Shown here: positions 44,479 to 56,482 of the stretch, one piece after another
Layout of the letters: each line of letters begins with the position of its first letter
How positions within the stretch are numbered: the first letter of the stretch is position 1
Origin: Trichosphaerium sp. ATCC 40318
Taxonomy: Eukaryota; Discosea; Flabellinia; Trichosidae
Assembly: GCA_038496445.1 (NCBI GenBank)
Contig: JALMLS010000640.1
Location: 62,001-126,000 of the forward strand
DNA length: 64,000 nt
Reading direction: 5' to 3'
Program-made: the position numbers and the translations under genes
The notes under the pieces: generated by a model
What the model saw: only the letters and a program-made list of their open reading frames with translations
Databases searched by the model: none
Told to the model about the DNA's origin: nothing

Positions 44479-45471
44479 TTAAATCCATTCGAATTCTGGC
44501 ATAGGTTCTTCCTTTTCTTTTTCTTCTTGTTCATTTGACATATCAATCACTTTCTGTTGTCGTCTGATCTTCCTTTTCAGCTTCTTGACCTTCGTTTTAT
44601 AATAATCGTTATTGTTCTCTAGAATCTGTGCTCCTTTAATTATACTCTTATTTCGTCTTGAAATCATCTGTTTAAGCTGTCGTATTGCCTCTCCCTGCAT
44701 TATTATTGTGTTGTCTTTCTGCATGTCTCTTTCTTCCATGACTTTTAAATGCTCCTTTTGTTTCTCAATCTGCTCTAAACAAGCAACATTAAGAGCCTTA
44801 TGAGCCGCATTCTCCTTCGCATGGTACTCTACAAGAGAACAGACTTCATTTTCGTGATTAGCTTCAATTTCACGTGCTTCCATTTTTGATAATGCCAACG
44901 AGTCGTGTGATTTCTCTAAATGCCACTCAAGCGTTTCTACGCGCTTTTTAAGCGATTTTTTGGATGCAAGCGCTTTTTGTTTCTGTTTTTCTTGCTGAGC
45001 GGCATAATGACGCGTGGCTTCAAGCCTCGCATTAAGAGCTGTCGCGTAATCGGTGATTTGCTCGATTTTAAACTTATAACCTTCTTCTCTTATTTTAGCC
45101 TCTTCTATTTCTTCTTGAAGCGCTGCTATCTTTCTCTTTACCTTCTTGGCTATTTCAACGTCTGCTGCTTTGATTATACGTTTTAAGTCGCTGATGGACG
45201 TGTCATCATCTCTAGACATCCTATTGCGATCGCATGTTAGTACTATATAACGCAACGCATTGATGAACTAACCTGATAATTTCAGCGCCATTTTGTTGTC
45301 TTGTTCGAGGAATCGCTCTAACAGGCACAAAAGCCCTTGATGTTGATCCACGAACCTACCGTAAGTGTGCGCTGTTCGGCTTCCCGCGATATTCACAATT
45401 ATCCTTCTTCTTTTTACTTGAGGATACTGTTCATACTCTCTCGTACGCTTTCTAGTCTCGTTTTCATCCAT
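44479..45471 (-). CDS. Nuclear-type coiled-coil protein (paralogue of 41024-41942)
   Basis: Exon 1 (to about 45269) reads MDENETRKRTREYEQYPQVK then RRRIIVNIAGSRTAHTYGRF and LLCLLERFLEQDNKMALKLS. A 30-nt intron (GTTAGT...TATAG) leads in frame to LTCDRNRMSRDDD. A coiled coil of about 200 residues follows (VEIAKKVKRKIAALQEEIEE; VETLEWHLEKSHDSLALSKM; VKKLKRKIRRQQKVIDMSNE). It closes EEPMPEFEWI. Compare LPEYTFL at the end of the plus-strand gene at 41024. KR-rich clusters suggest nuclear location. Family unknown. Confidence 0.72.
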
Positions 45472-45762
45472 TTGAGCTGCTAGAGACAGTGCACTAAAAA
45501 CTTAATGTGGATAAGCGGTATTACAAAATGTAAATCAAGTGGGGGCACGTTCCAGCCACTGACAGAACGGTGGAGCGCCGTAGATAGGATACAGCCTTTG
45601 TATTAATAGTCACTAGCATGTCTACCTTCCTCACGATGACTTCACTCCACCATCAAGCGCACTTTTTCACAAAGTTTTAATTTTATTAAGCTGGTACAAT
45701 TAAAAAAAAGAGATTTCTCTTCAAAAGGGATCTTGTTTTGTTTTTTTTTGGGTTTGCTCTTT

Positions 45763-47705
45763 TTATATCAAATCCTGGACACTCATTGGCATTTCATCGA
45801 TTTGCGTGGCGTAGAATTGTTCAATATCTCTCAAAATCCTGATGTCATCGCTTGTGACAAAGTTGATGGCAACACCCTTCTTACCGAAACGACCTGAACG
45901 ACCAATTCTAAAGAAAAAAAAAAGTAAGCCAAAAATAATATTTTTGTTAGTTGAATGCGCCTTGGCGCCATTTCTTTAAACGTACCTGTGAATGTAAAGT
46001 TCGCGGTTATTTGGAAGATCGTAGTTGATTACAAGAGACACTTGTGATACATCAAGACCACGCGCCCAAACGTCAGTAGTGATCAATACTCGGCTAAAAT
46101 ATAAAATTAACAAAAACGCTCAACAACATAACAAGCTCTGTAATAACGTACTATTCAGCTTGTCTGAAAGCTTTCATGATCTCGTCACGCTCAGCTTGTT
46201 CCATCTCACCATGCATTGCAACAACAGTGAAGTTGTTTCCACGCATTTTGTCAGCGAGCCAGGTTACCTAAGAGCGACTGTAAGTAAATAGAGAAAACCA
46301 AAACAAAGATTAAGAATTTTTGACACAATTGCATCAAAAAAAACCTCCAAAATAATTATACGTCTATACATACCTTTTTTCTGGTGTTGCAGAAGATAAC
46401 AGCTTGTGTAATGGTAAGGGTATCGTATAAATCGCACAAAGTGTCGAATTTCCACTGTTCTTTCTCCACAGCGACGAAAAATTGCTTAATGCCCTGAAGC
46501 GTAAGTTCATCACGCTTAACCAAGATACGAATAGGATCACGCATGAATTTGCCTGTAATTTCCAATACTTCACGAGGAAGTGTAGCAGAAACAAGAACAA
46601 CTTGAGTTGTAGGTGGCAAGTATCTTAAAAACAAATAAGCGTCCATTGCAACCAAAAAAACGACTAGTTTTCTATTTCTTTTAACAGGAATTTTGGGCAT
46701 ATTAACGCCCCTCATGACTCAAAATACTGTCAAGTAGGGGAGCTGGATATCCCGTTGCAAAAATAATTTATAAATTCGTTGCAAAAGAAGTCTAATAGCT
46801 GAATAATAAGGTTACCTGTAAATATCATAGATCTGCTCTTTAAAACCTCTACTCAACATTTCATCAGCCTCATCGAGAACCAATACTTTAATGTTACGAG
46901 TTTGAAGATGTTTACGACGAATCATATCTTATAAAAGTCAGTACTGACGCATGGTACATGTCACAAATTTACAAAAAAAAAGAGAAAAAAATAGCATGAC
47001 TAATCATGTCAAAGTACTCACCATAAACACGTCCAGGAGTTCCAGAAACGACTTGTACGCCATAATCAAGTTTACGTATATCTTCACCCATGCTCTGGCC
47101 ACCAATACAGCAATGTATATCAATGCTCATGTAATTGCCGAGAATGTACATTACTTTTTGAATTTGTTGAGCCAATTCTCTTGTAGGGGATAGAACAAGC
47201 GCTTGTGTTTGGCGGACAGAAGAATCAACCTTGTTTAGGATGCCCATAGAGAAAAATGCCGTTTTACCGGTACCAGATTGTGACTGGGCAATAAGATCTC
47301 TGCCTTGGTTCATAGGAACGATAGCACGTTGCTGAATAGCTGAAGGCTTTTCAAAACCTGATTAAAAGAGTTAGGCTTACGCTAATTGGGTTTGCGCGAA
47401 CCATAGTGGAAGATTCCGCGTAGGAGATCGTCATTTAGGTTCATGCTATCAAAGGACGGATAGATTTTTACGCTTTTGCTCGTTGTAAAATCAGTATCAT
47501 CTGGATTATCAACTAAAGCGTTTTAGACGGTGGCCAAAAAGATCCAGTAGATCTCACAAAAACGACGACTTTTTGAGTATTACGCTTTAGAAGCTTGCGT
47601 ATAATTTAATGTCGCGTTTTAAAATTAATTAGGTTTGGTTTTTAGCTCCAGATTTAATCTTGCTTAGTTTAAACTACTGCACATACCACCACCTCTTCTT
47701 GCCAT
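45763..47705 (-). CDS. EIF4A3: eIF4A-III (DDX48/FAL1-type) DEAD-box RNA helicase
   Basis: About seven exons from MARRGG at 47705. Motifs in order: F[13 protein letters not shown] (Q motif), [20 protein letters not shown] (motif I), [11 protein letters not shown] (Ia), SGTPGR (Ib), [11 protein letters not shown] (II, DEAD), LVSATLP (III, SAT). Domain 2 has [41 protein letters not shown], then [20 protein letters not shown] (VI). The C-terminus [20 protein letters not shown] is the eIF4A3 signature rather than eIF4A1. It is the clamp of the exon-junction complex and acts in pre-rRNA processing. Stop TAA at 45763-45765. Confidence 0.94.
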
Positions 47706-47886
47706 AGCTAATCTCTGTGTGTTAATGAAACGGCAACGCAAACGCTATGAAATTAAGGGTGAAAAAAACTCGCACAGCAAAAAAGTCGGACTTGTCTTGA
47801 ATTATTTTTCTTTGTAGTTGATTTTATGGTACATTGAACATTGTCATGTGATGTTTGAACATCCTGTCACGTAGTGCAACAAAAAG

Positions 47887-48461
47887 TCATGCCATGCTCG
47901 GAAAGACATGAAAAAAATGATACACCTCGTCTTCATCGCGGACGCCAACTTCAGCATCACATTGCTCACAGTGAACAGGATTATAAGACTCCTCAATGCC
48001 TGTTTCTTCATCAGTGTATTTCATCACCTGGTCTTCTTTGACAGCGCAGTCTTCAGTTACAAATACTGCTCTATACTGTGTCTTGTAGCTGGCGTGTCTA
48101 GTAATTATTAGATTTGACACGCAAAATGTCTTGCAATGCAACAAAATTATGCGTACCGTTGTGATATGTAGCATACAGTGGCGAAGCAGCAAGGGCAGTT
48201 CAAAACAGCGTCTGTTGGATACTTTTTACCGTTTACTATTTGTTCCAGTTAGTACGAGTAGTATTAGGCGCTGGTAACGTACCTGTAAAGAGCTTTTTCG
48301 AAACCCACTTTGCATCACGCTCGTCCCTTGATTTATCGTAAGACTTATCGTCCTTTGTTACACCAGTCTCTTCGTGGAACCTGAAGCCGTTTAATTGATA
48401 TTGTATGATTTACAATAATTAATCTATCAAAAACGTACCAGCGGTCGTCGTCATCATCCAT
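47887..48461 (-). CDS. EAPP-like (E2F-associated phosphoprotein family) zinc protein
   Basis: Three to four exons. The start at 48461 gives MDDDDDRW, then HEETGVTKDDKSYDKSRDER, DAKWVSKKLF. The next exons give YPTDAVLNCPCCFATVCYIC and ASYKTQYRAVFVTEDCAV. The last gives YNPVHCEQCDAEVGVRDEDE then VYHFFHVFPSMA. Two zinc-ribbon-like CxxC pairs, the KTQYRAVFV block and the DEDEVYHFF ending are those of EAPP. EAPP modulates E2F transcription in animals and is conserved widely. Size is close to the conserved core. Confidence 0.85.
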
Positions 48462-48638
48462 AGTTGCTTTTCACGCGTAATAAGCTGCTAAAATTGATTG
48501 TCAATAAGTTATTATTTGAGATAGCAAAGCGAAAGGAGTGTACTGAATAATATCACGGCAGCAATTGCGCAATTGTTGAGATGACGTTTGAGTCTAATGT
48601 AGCAGCTACTTAAGCCACACTGTGCCAAACAATTTTGA

Positions 48639-49954
48639 ATGAAGCACTTCGCAAATAAGCACGTTTGGATTACTGGCGCTAGCAGTGGTAGGTTTGATGC
48701 GTCTGACATTTGATGTTTACAATAAGGTATTGGGAAGGCGTTGGCCATTCACCTCGCGCGTGAGGGCGCTATATTATCTCTTTCAGCGCGCTCACAGGAC
48801 AAACTAGAATCTCTTCACCAGGATATACTTTTAGGCTCAGGTACGCCAATTACTAAGTAAAGGAGCGCGTACGTGAGTTATAACGGAAATGTAGACAAAA
48901 CAAAATGTTATCCGTTAGATGTGCGAAACGCAACACGAGTACAACAAGTATATAATACCATCACCAGCGAGCAAGGTTATGATGTTTTATACGCAAACGT
49001 GAATTAAAACTGACATGTTTATCAAGGACCCATTGACATTGTTATTGCAAACGCAGGTACCACAAAAAATACAGTGTTTGACACTCACCTTTTGTTTTTT
49101 TTCTGACATTTCGTTTTTTCTACAAATTTTCAGTTGCTTACACCTTTTTGGCATAAACCAAGGCGTAAATAAACCCACAGGTATCTTAACATAAGCAAGA
49201 TAAGAATGGCTTTCACTTACGCGTGTTTCTTTAAAGAAAGCGTAAGTATAAATGAAATGGTAACGATAGTTGAGACTAATATCATTGGTACATTAAAACA
49301 ATCCGAAACAACTTCAAGAAAGATCTCATTTGTGGTTTTTAGGTTCTTTGTCTGTAATTATGTGTGCTTTACCCGATATGAAGTCGAGAAATAGTGGACA
49401 AATAGTAGGAATCAGTAGCATGGCAGCGTACAGGTTGGATTGTTTGTTTCTTTTTTTCTTAAATTGAAAGTAGAGCTTTACCCAAATCTGGCATTTATGG
49501 AGCAACAAAATCTGCTTTGTCTTATTTTTTAACGACTCTCGATATGGAACTACGGAATACTAAAATTATAGTAACTGTACGTCTTATCTAGTCTCTAATT
49601 GTTGGTTATGATTGTTGTTAATTTTGTAAAGGATATTTGTCCTGGGTTTATTGATACACCGGCAGTTAAGGTTGGAGAGCATCCGACTCCTTTCTTAATG
49701 TCTTCTGATAAAGCAGCAGATTATATACTATATGCTATTCGTACCAAACAAGGTAGCGCAATATTTCTGTAATGAGCGCAAATGTCAGAAGAAAATATGA
49801 GATTGAAACAATCAAAGCTTGTTAGTTTGAGCGCACTCTGACTTATTTATTAGTACATTATGGGTTCCCTTGGATTATGGAGAATGTTATTATAACTTTA
49901 CAGCAGATGTTACCGCGGTTTATTTATTCTTGGATCATGCCTTTGTTGGCATAA
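48639..49954 (+). CDS. Short-chain dehydrogenase/reductase
   Basis: About nine exons. The first (MKHFANKHVWITGASSG) joins IGKALAIHLAREGAILSLSA to complete the TGxxxGIG cofactor loop. Next come CYPLDVRNATRVQQVYN, then PIDIVIANAG (NAG motif) and VETNIIGTLK. QIVGISSMAAYR carries the catalytic Ser, and YGATKSALSYFLTTLDMEL the YxxxK pair. DICPGFIDTPAVKVGEHPTP follows. A C-terminal hydrophobic helix region (IMENVIITLQQMLPRFIYSW) suggests membrane association, as in SDRs acting on lipids. Substrate unknown. The exon between NAG and VETN (49133-49235) is unclear. Confidence 0.85.
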
Positions 49955-50578
49955 ACAACAGTCGATTTTTTGGTATTTTTTTTTCTTTGTTTTAAAAGGG
50001 TATGGTTGACCTCGAATGGCGGGTAGTGCAACACCATGTAGATCATTGCAACGAGGAGGTGTTTAAAACAGGCAAGCCTGCAACGTGTTCCAAGTCGCCC
50101 AAAATAAAAAATTAGCATAAACGGTTTCGTGCTTCCCGTAGGAATAACACCAACAGCGTTTAAACTGTCGAGAACAGATACTACACTTGATCAAAGCCAA
50201 AAGGCCGAGAAGAGGTTGATTAAAACAATGAGAAACAGAGTTGTACATTTGAAAATCAAAATCGTTTTTTGTGGGATTCAAAGATAAGACACGGATTGCG
50301 CAAACTCATAATACCATGTCAATATGTCTATTGTATAAACATACACTAAGCCTTATCCAGACAGAAATGCTTTGATTATCACAAGACTTTCTCAATGAAA
50401 TCGCTTTGAAAAACCGCTTAATCGATTTCCAACGTCCTTCACACGATCAAATGGCAATGGCTCAATGCACCAGAACCCGTTATATAGAAACAAAAGATTG
50501 AATACAATGATTTGCACATTTATTTACAAGTTTTACAAGTTTGATCCATCGATTCCGAGAAAAGATGAATTTGTTGTT
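49955..50578. other. Intergenic, no supported gene
   Basis: About 620 bp. A 72-codon minus frame at 50063-50281 opens with TTG, not ATG, and has only a suggestive CSICSRQFKRC; not accepted as a gene. Confidence 0.4.
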
Positions 50579-50845
50579 TTAACAGTTTGAAGCGTTTCCC
50601 CAAGTGTTTACAAAGTACTGCGCTTCTTCAAAGGTGTTCATACGCGAGAGGGCCGGTTTGCGTGAATTGGTGTTGTTATTTCTGCTTCTGTTGTAACGAC
50701 GTGCCATTCTGCTGTTGTTGGCGGTCATTCTAGAGGTGTTGGCGCAGTTGCGTTGGCTTCTTCGCGTTTTGCTTTGGCCCATTTGCAAAAACATTTCAGC
50801 GTTTTCGAGTAACATTCTCTCTTCTCTTTGGCCTGGTCTGTTCAT
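50579..50845 (-). CDS. Small basic Asn/Arg-rich protein, unknown
   Basis: Intronless, 88 residues from a good ATG: MNRPGQREERMLLENAEMFL, then an Arg/Asn/Ser-rich middle (RRSQRNCANTSRMTANNSRM; RRYNRSRNNNTNSR), closing FEEAQYFVNTWGN. Basic low-complexity composition suggests a nucleic-acid-binding or disordered protein. No family recognised. It stands alone, followed downstream by about 620 bp without a gene. Confidence 0.55.
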   Translation of the reverse strand: MNRPGQREERMLLENAEMFLQMGQSKTRRSQRNCANTSRMTANNSRMARRYNRSRNNNTNSRKPALSRMNTFEEAQYFVNTWGNASNC

Positions 50846-51196
50846 TTTTTAGTTGTGGTTGATGGTTGTTGTGTGCTGATTTATGTTGTTTAGTTGTCTT
50901 GTCAGTGCTGAACTTAACTGGTATTCTCATAATCATTTCATAAAGTTACTATTTTTTTTTCGTAGAAATGGTTCGTACACAATGCAAAATATGACGCTGC
51001 CGAGCAGCTTAAAAAGTTTCTTACAGGTTAATGAACGTGAGTACCACTAACAAGGGTGAAAAACGTGTAGGTCATGACTAATTTTTTCGAATCCAAAAGA
51101 ACTCAAGTTCAAACAAATTCAAGAAATGGTTTACATTGCTCGTATATATGACGTTATTTCATGCAACGTCTAGTCGTTAATACGACACTAGCGTGT
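50846..51196. other. Intergenic, no gene seen
   Basis: About 350 bp between the small basic gene and the end of the first pectin-acetylesterase gene. No frame of note. Confidence 0.4.
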
Positions 51197-52847
51197 TTAT
51201 TTAAAAGTGGCACAACAAGACTTACACGGGAATGAACCACCTTGAAAATAAGTCCTAGGAAACAATGAGTGTTTCAAGAAAAAATTATTATTGTACGTTT
51301 TCTCATCTCCTTCATAGAACTTTTGGAAGGCTATGGCTTGAGTATCTCCATTGATCTTAATATCTCCCCTATTATTTAGTATCCTTAGACATGAACTTTA
51401 CAGTAAATAGTAGAGTACCATTCTCCACAATGATGATGACATGAGTCCAAGAAAATACCATGAATTGGATTGACAAGTAAGTTCTGTTTGACCAAGTATG
51501 TCAATGATGCTCCGTAATCGTTTATCAATGTATCATTTGTAGATCCCAAGTCGTTTGCTGTTTGCCATGAATCATATTCAGATTGTAGAGGAAAGATTGG
51601 TGTGGTTATGAACGGAGCAGTATACTACACTTGTTTGATTTCTTTGGAAACATGTCATTGTTTTACAACGTACTTGTGCGAATATACAACGCCATGCCTG
51701 ACCACTTGGTTCATACGCTTTGATACATGCTTGGTTAACACCTTATTTTGGTTGGTGAGAAAACATGTTATAGATACGAGTAAGAGCAATCGTACCTGAT
51801 GTTGAGTTCATTGAGTTGAATACCCATTGCATTCCAGAGTGATATTTTGGAGGACCTTCAAAGTCCAAAAAGAATCCACTGTCAGGCAAACCTGAAGTAA
51901 TTAAGAAAGCAACATTAGAACATACCTCTGACTTTTGCCATTTTAGGAAGGTTTTCTGCCCACCAATCAACATGAAAGTATGTTGCAAGTCCACCAGCAG
52001 AACAACCTGAAATAACAACATCTGTTGATTTGTCCAAGCCTTTTGTTGTCATCAAAGAATCATGCATTGCTTTTAGCACTCGGTTTCCACGATAGTATAG
52101 TTTGTGGCCTTCGTAGACATCAGGATCTTCCCTATTTCCTAAACAAGACTAAGGTTCAAGAAACAAACGAATTACGAGACGTTTTGCTGTCATGGTACTT
52201 TAACTTTCGAACCTGAAAATGAACCACCGTCACAATATCGTAGGTATACTTTGTTCCAATTATACATCATTGGGTTGGTTGTCTCATTGTTTGAAAAGTA
52301 TCCAAAGTTCAAGTCCAAAGTAGGTGTAAAACTCTTAGAGGAACCAAGGCGACCTATTTGTATGTTTTTCATTTCTATTACTATCTAATCGTACCTAATG
52401 ATCTATTGTAACAGTCTGCTGAGCTCTGACACCTATCAAACTAAGCTTGTCATTCATTGTACACAGCGTACCAACCACCACTCTCATGATGAATGCACCT
52501 TTTCAAAACACGTGAGTCAAAAAAATAAATGATGTTCATTCTGTATTGTGCTTTGAAAGGACTGTTAACGCACCACTTGTTAGCTCCACTTCCGGAGCCT
52601 GGACGGAAGTAATACGCGCCAGGAGTGCCATCAATACAGGTGGCTCCTTCTGTTTTAGCAGCCTCAGTTAGAAACGTCACATTGAACAGATCAGACGCCG
52701 CATCAGTGGATGTGGTAAGCCTATCTTTAAATAGTGAACAGCACTTTTTATTAAATAAACAAACCTAAAAAGTGCCTCATGGCTTTGTATAGCGCTTAAT
52801 ACAATAGTGTGTAGGAGAAAACAATAAACCAAGACAAGTGGAGTCAT
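51197..52847 (-). CDS. Pectin acetylesterase / Notum-family secreted esterase, copy 1
   Basis: About eight exons. The signal peptide [18 protein letters not shown] is followed by [39 protein letters not shown] Cys-rich [13 protein letters not shown] exon follows, then [20 protein letters not shown]. The nucleophile elbow is [20 protein letters not shown] (GxSxGG). The acid is in [12 protein letters not shown] and the histidine in [16 protein letters not shown]. The last exons give [19 protein letters not shown] and a C-terminus [12 protein letters not shown], which differs from copies 2 and 3. The enzyme removes O-acetyl groups from pectin-like glycans; the animal relative Notum delipidates Wnt. 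All catalytic residues are present. Stop TAA at 51197-51199. Confidence 0.9.
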
Positions 52848-53507
52848 TTGTTTAAGTGTTCAGCGATGTTTTCAACAAAACGAGTTAAGGTTTCTACTTA
52901 AAGCTGTGAGTAAAAAGGAGTTTGTTGAAGAAGTAAGGTTGATTCATAGTTAACATAATGTATCTTGACCTCAGAAAAAGCAGTCCTTGTTCTCATATCC
53001 TTTGTAGGGCTCTTGGGACTACGACTGGAGTGCCTCCTATTGTTGCATGTTGATTAGACGTGATGAATATTCACATCTTAACAAACACGTGGCGAAAGAC
53101 AGTATGCAAAATTTAATTAACAAGAAGTGCTCCAGGGTAACTCTTGATTCATCGCAGGACCCTAGGAGCGGTATATAAATACGCGCTACTTCTGAATAGA
53201 TGCATTTCAACACAAATACCTGTCATCAACGTGGTACAACACTATTTCTTGGAACTACACAATAGGTGAATTGTACATAGTGAGGAATAGTGACTCACTA
53301 CAGTGAAGCACTGTTGAGAAAACACATTTTATGCGACAACTTATTTGCAAGGAAAAACAAGCAACAGACACAGCTCCTAAACTAAAACAATGTACTTCAC
53401 CTCTTTTCTCTAGTGTATTCACACTTTTCTATACATAACGCTAATTAGTTGTAATAGCTCTGGAAGCAACGTTTTGGCACGTGGGAAAAACGAGGAAAAT
53501 CCCCAAA
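52848..53507. other. Divergent intergenic region between esterase copy 1 and the MORN gene
   Basis: About 660 bp, no gene. It carries a TATA-like element at 53172 and CACGTG sites near 53090 and 53479. It must contain promoters for both flanking genes. Confidence 0.4.
53172..53179 (+). promoter_or_regulatory. TATA-like element (TATATAAA)
   Basis: TATATAAA in a GC-richer context, about 330 bp upstream of the MORN-gene ATG. Position relative to any transcription start is unknown; a weak call. Confidence 0.25.
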
Positions 53508-54595
53508 ATGATACCAAAGAAAAACTTGATTGTTGCACAATCACGTGACATTGTCACTCTGCTTGATCTTCCTAAAGAAATACAAAAGTATATATGTTCG
53601 TCAAATGTTGAAGCGTTCACAAAGTTCCACACACTATCAAAAAGGGCTGCTATTAACACTCATTTTAACGATAGTTTACAGCGTAGTGGGATATGGATGA
53701 AGTGGTATAGTAGCGGACAACTGAAGGAACAAAGCTATTGGATTGATGATAAACAAAATGGAGAAGCTAAAGAGTGGTACAAGAACGTCCTACTTCTGTA
53801 CAAAACATATGGCAATGGTAAAACTGACAAGCTCATAGCATGGCATGAAGATGTGCAACTTAAAGCACAATCTATATGGGTTGATGGTAAAAAAAATGGT
53901 GTAGCTAGAGAGTGGTATCGAAGCGGGCAACTTCGTATGCAGTTTATGTTTGTTGATGGTAAAAAATGTGGAGAGTCTAAAGAGTGGCATGATAATGGAC
54001 AACTCAAGTCACAATGTATGTTAGTTGATGATAAGAAGAATGGCGAATGTATAGAGTGGCATGCAAACGGAAAACTTCGAAGTCAATGCGTGTGGGTCAA
54101 TGATGAACGACAAGGCGAATTTAATGAGTGGTACACAAATGGACAACGTTCAAGAAAAAGTACATGGATAGATGGTAAACAACATGGCGACGAAAGAGAG
54201 TGGTTCAAAAATGGACAACTTCGAAGTCATTGCATGTACAATGATGGCAACCGAATTGGAGAGGATAAAGAATGGTATGAAAATGGGCAACTGAAGATAC
54301 AATGTATGTGGGCTGATTGTAAACGAAATGGTGAGGACAAAGAATGGTACGAAAATGGACAACTGAAGATACAATGTATGGGGTTGACAGTAAACGGATT
54401 GGTGAGGATAAAGAATGGTATGACAATGGGCAACTGAAGATACAATGCATGTGGGTTGACGGCAAAATGCATGGTGAATACAAGGAGTGGTATCGATTTG
54501 GGCAACTTAAAGTGCAATCAATGTGGGTTGATGATAAACAAAATGGTGAAGCTAAAGAGTGGTATCCAAATGGACAACTTAAAACACAAGGGTAA
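53508..54595 (+). CDS. F-box-like / MORN_2-repeat protein with a one-base frameshift
   Basis: Intronless. The first ATG is at 53508 (MIPKKNLIVAQSRDIVTLLD; the reading from 53481 starts with GTG). LLDLPKEIQKYICSSNVEAF is F-box-like. Then about 14 repeats of about 23 residues: EWYENGQLKIQCMWVDGKK-type units of the MORN_2 (toxin_15-like) kind. At about 54378-54382 one base is missing relative to every other repeat (ATGTATGGGG instead of ATGTATGTGGG). The repeat text jumps frame; the original frame hits a stop at 54435, while the other frame continues the repeats to the TAA at 54593. This is either a real disruption or an assembly error. Repeats of this type are familiar from amoeba-infecting giant viruses. 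Function unknown. Confidence 0.78.
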
Positions 54596-54655
54596 ACAAC
54601 ATAAATTACAGCTGTCAGAAAAGTGAGCAGATTGACGTGGGTTAGCTTTATTGCC

Positions 54656-56340
54656 TTAAAGAGAACAACAATCTTTACAAGGATATATGGCACCTTGGAT
54701 GTAAGGCCTAGAACAGAAAATAAATAGACAATTGCAACTAAAGAAGAATATCGTTGTACGTTTTCTCATCTCCTTCATAGAACTTTTGGAAGGCTATGGC
54801 TTGAGTATCTCCATTGATCTTAATATCTCCCCTATTATTTAGTATCCTTAGACATGAACTTTACAGTGAATAGTAGAGTACCATTCTCCACAATGATGAT
54901 GACATGAATCCAAGAAAATACCATGAATTGGATTGACAAGCAAATTCTGTTTGACCAGTTGTGTCAATAATGCACCATACTCGTTTATCAGAGTGACGTT
55001 GCTAGATACCAAGTCGTTTGTAATTTGCCATTTATCGTACTCAGATTGCAATGGAAAGAGAGGTGTGGTTATGAATGGAGCAGTATACTATAGTGTAAGT
55101 TGTTAACCTTGTTTTAGTCTTTGTGGAACTTTGTTGTTTCAGAACATACTTGTGCGAATATACAATGCCATGCCTGACCACTTGGTTCATAAGATTTGAT
55201 ACATGCTTGGTTAACACCTTATTTGGTTGGTGAGACAACATATTGTAAAAACGTGAGCAATTGTACCTGATGTTGAGTTCATTGAGTTGAATATCCATTT
55301 CATTCCAGAGGAATAATTTGAATGTTCATAATCAAGGAAGAATCCACTGTCAGGCAAACCTAAAGTAATTAAGAAAAGTTAAATTACGTGTTTTCGTAGA
55401 GGACAAAGTACGAAGGAACATGAGAACTAAGTTCATACCTCTGACTTTTGCCATTTTAGGAAGGTTTTCTGCCCACCAATCAACATGAAGGTATGTTGCA
55501 AGTCCGCCAGCAGAACAACCTGAAATAACAACATCTGTTGATTTGTCCAAGCCTTTTGTTGTCATCAAAGAATCATGCATTGCTTTCAGCACTCTCTTTC
55601 CACGGTAGTATACGTTATGACCTTCGTAGACATCAGGATCTTCTCTATTCCCTAAAAGAAAGTTACAAAAAAATAGTATAACAAACAATAGCCTGGTGAC
55701 GAACCTGAAAATGAACCACCGTCACAGTATCGTAGGTACGCCATGTTCCAATTATACATCATTGGGTTGACTGTATCATCGTTTGAGAAGTATCCGGTAT
55801 TCATTATCAAAGAAGGTTTATAATGCTTGGAGGAACCAAGCTTGCCTTTATATTTGTATTAGTTATTGACAAGTGGGAAAATTGTAACTGTGGGTTGCTC
55901 TTCCATAACACCTTGATGAGCTGTTACACCTTAAAAAAGATGAGAAGACAAAGCTACTTCTTGTACATACCAACCGCCGCCTTGATGATGAATGTACCTT
56001 TTCAAAACACGTGAGTCAAAAAGTTGAAAAAGTCGGAGAACTTTTCGGTGTTTAGCGGCGTACCATTTGTTAGCTCCGCTTCCGTAGCCTGGGCGGAAGT
56101 AATACGCGCCGGGGGTACCATCAAGACAGACGGCGCCTTCTGTTTTAGCAGCTTCAGTTAGAAACGTCACGTTGAACAGATCAGACGCCGCATCAGTAGG
56201 TAAAGGAAGCCTGTGTTGTTAGATAGTGAGTTGACGCTTTACAATCTTAATACAAACCTAAAATGTGCCTCATGGTTTTGAATAGCGCCTAGCGTGACAC
56301 TAGATAGCAAAAAACAACAAACAAAGAAATATGGCGTCAT
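54656..56340 (-). CDS. Pectin acetylesterase / Notum-family secreted esterase, copy 2
   Basis: Same exon plan as copy 1. The signal peptide is MTPYFFVCCFLLSSVTLG. Diagnostic blocks: [99 protein letters not shown]. The final exon reads PYIQGAIYPCKDCCSL, as in copy 3 and unlike copy 1. Signal peptide, serine, aspartate and histidine motifs are intact, so it should be active and secreted. Exon sequences are much closer to copies 1 and 3 than introns are, as expected for tandem duplicates under selection. Stop TAA at 54656-54658, 61 bp from the convergent MORN gene. Confidence 0.9.
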
Positions 56341-56482
56341 TTGTATTGACTTGCCTCACGTGACGTTTACACAAAAAATGGTTAAGGTGCAATGTTTTAC
56401 GCTGCAAAAGTTTAAGTTCGTTAGAACGCAAACACATGATGCACATTCTGAGTAGAGGTTGACGACGGTTTGCTTTATTGTC

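Noticed and set aside
50063-50281. Minus frame with CSICSRQFKRC
   Set aside because: No ATG at its start and only two cysteine pairs; not enough for a RING or other zinc domain.
53700-54590. Regular direct DNA repeats suggesting CRISPR
   Set aside because: The spacing is that of about 23-residue protein repeats (69-72 nt) with coding bias and no unique spacers; eukaryotic context.
54205-54693. Minus-strand 162-codon frame opposite the MORN gene
   Set aside because: Its periodic text is only the antisense of the MORN repeats.
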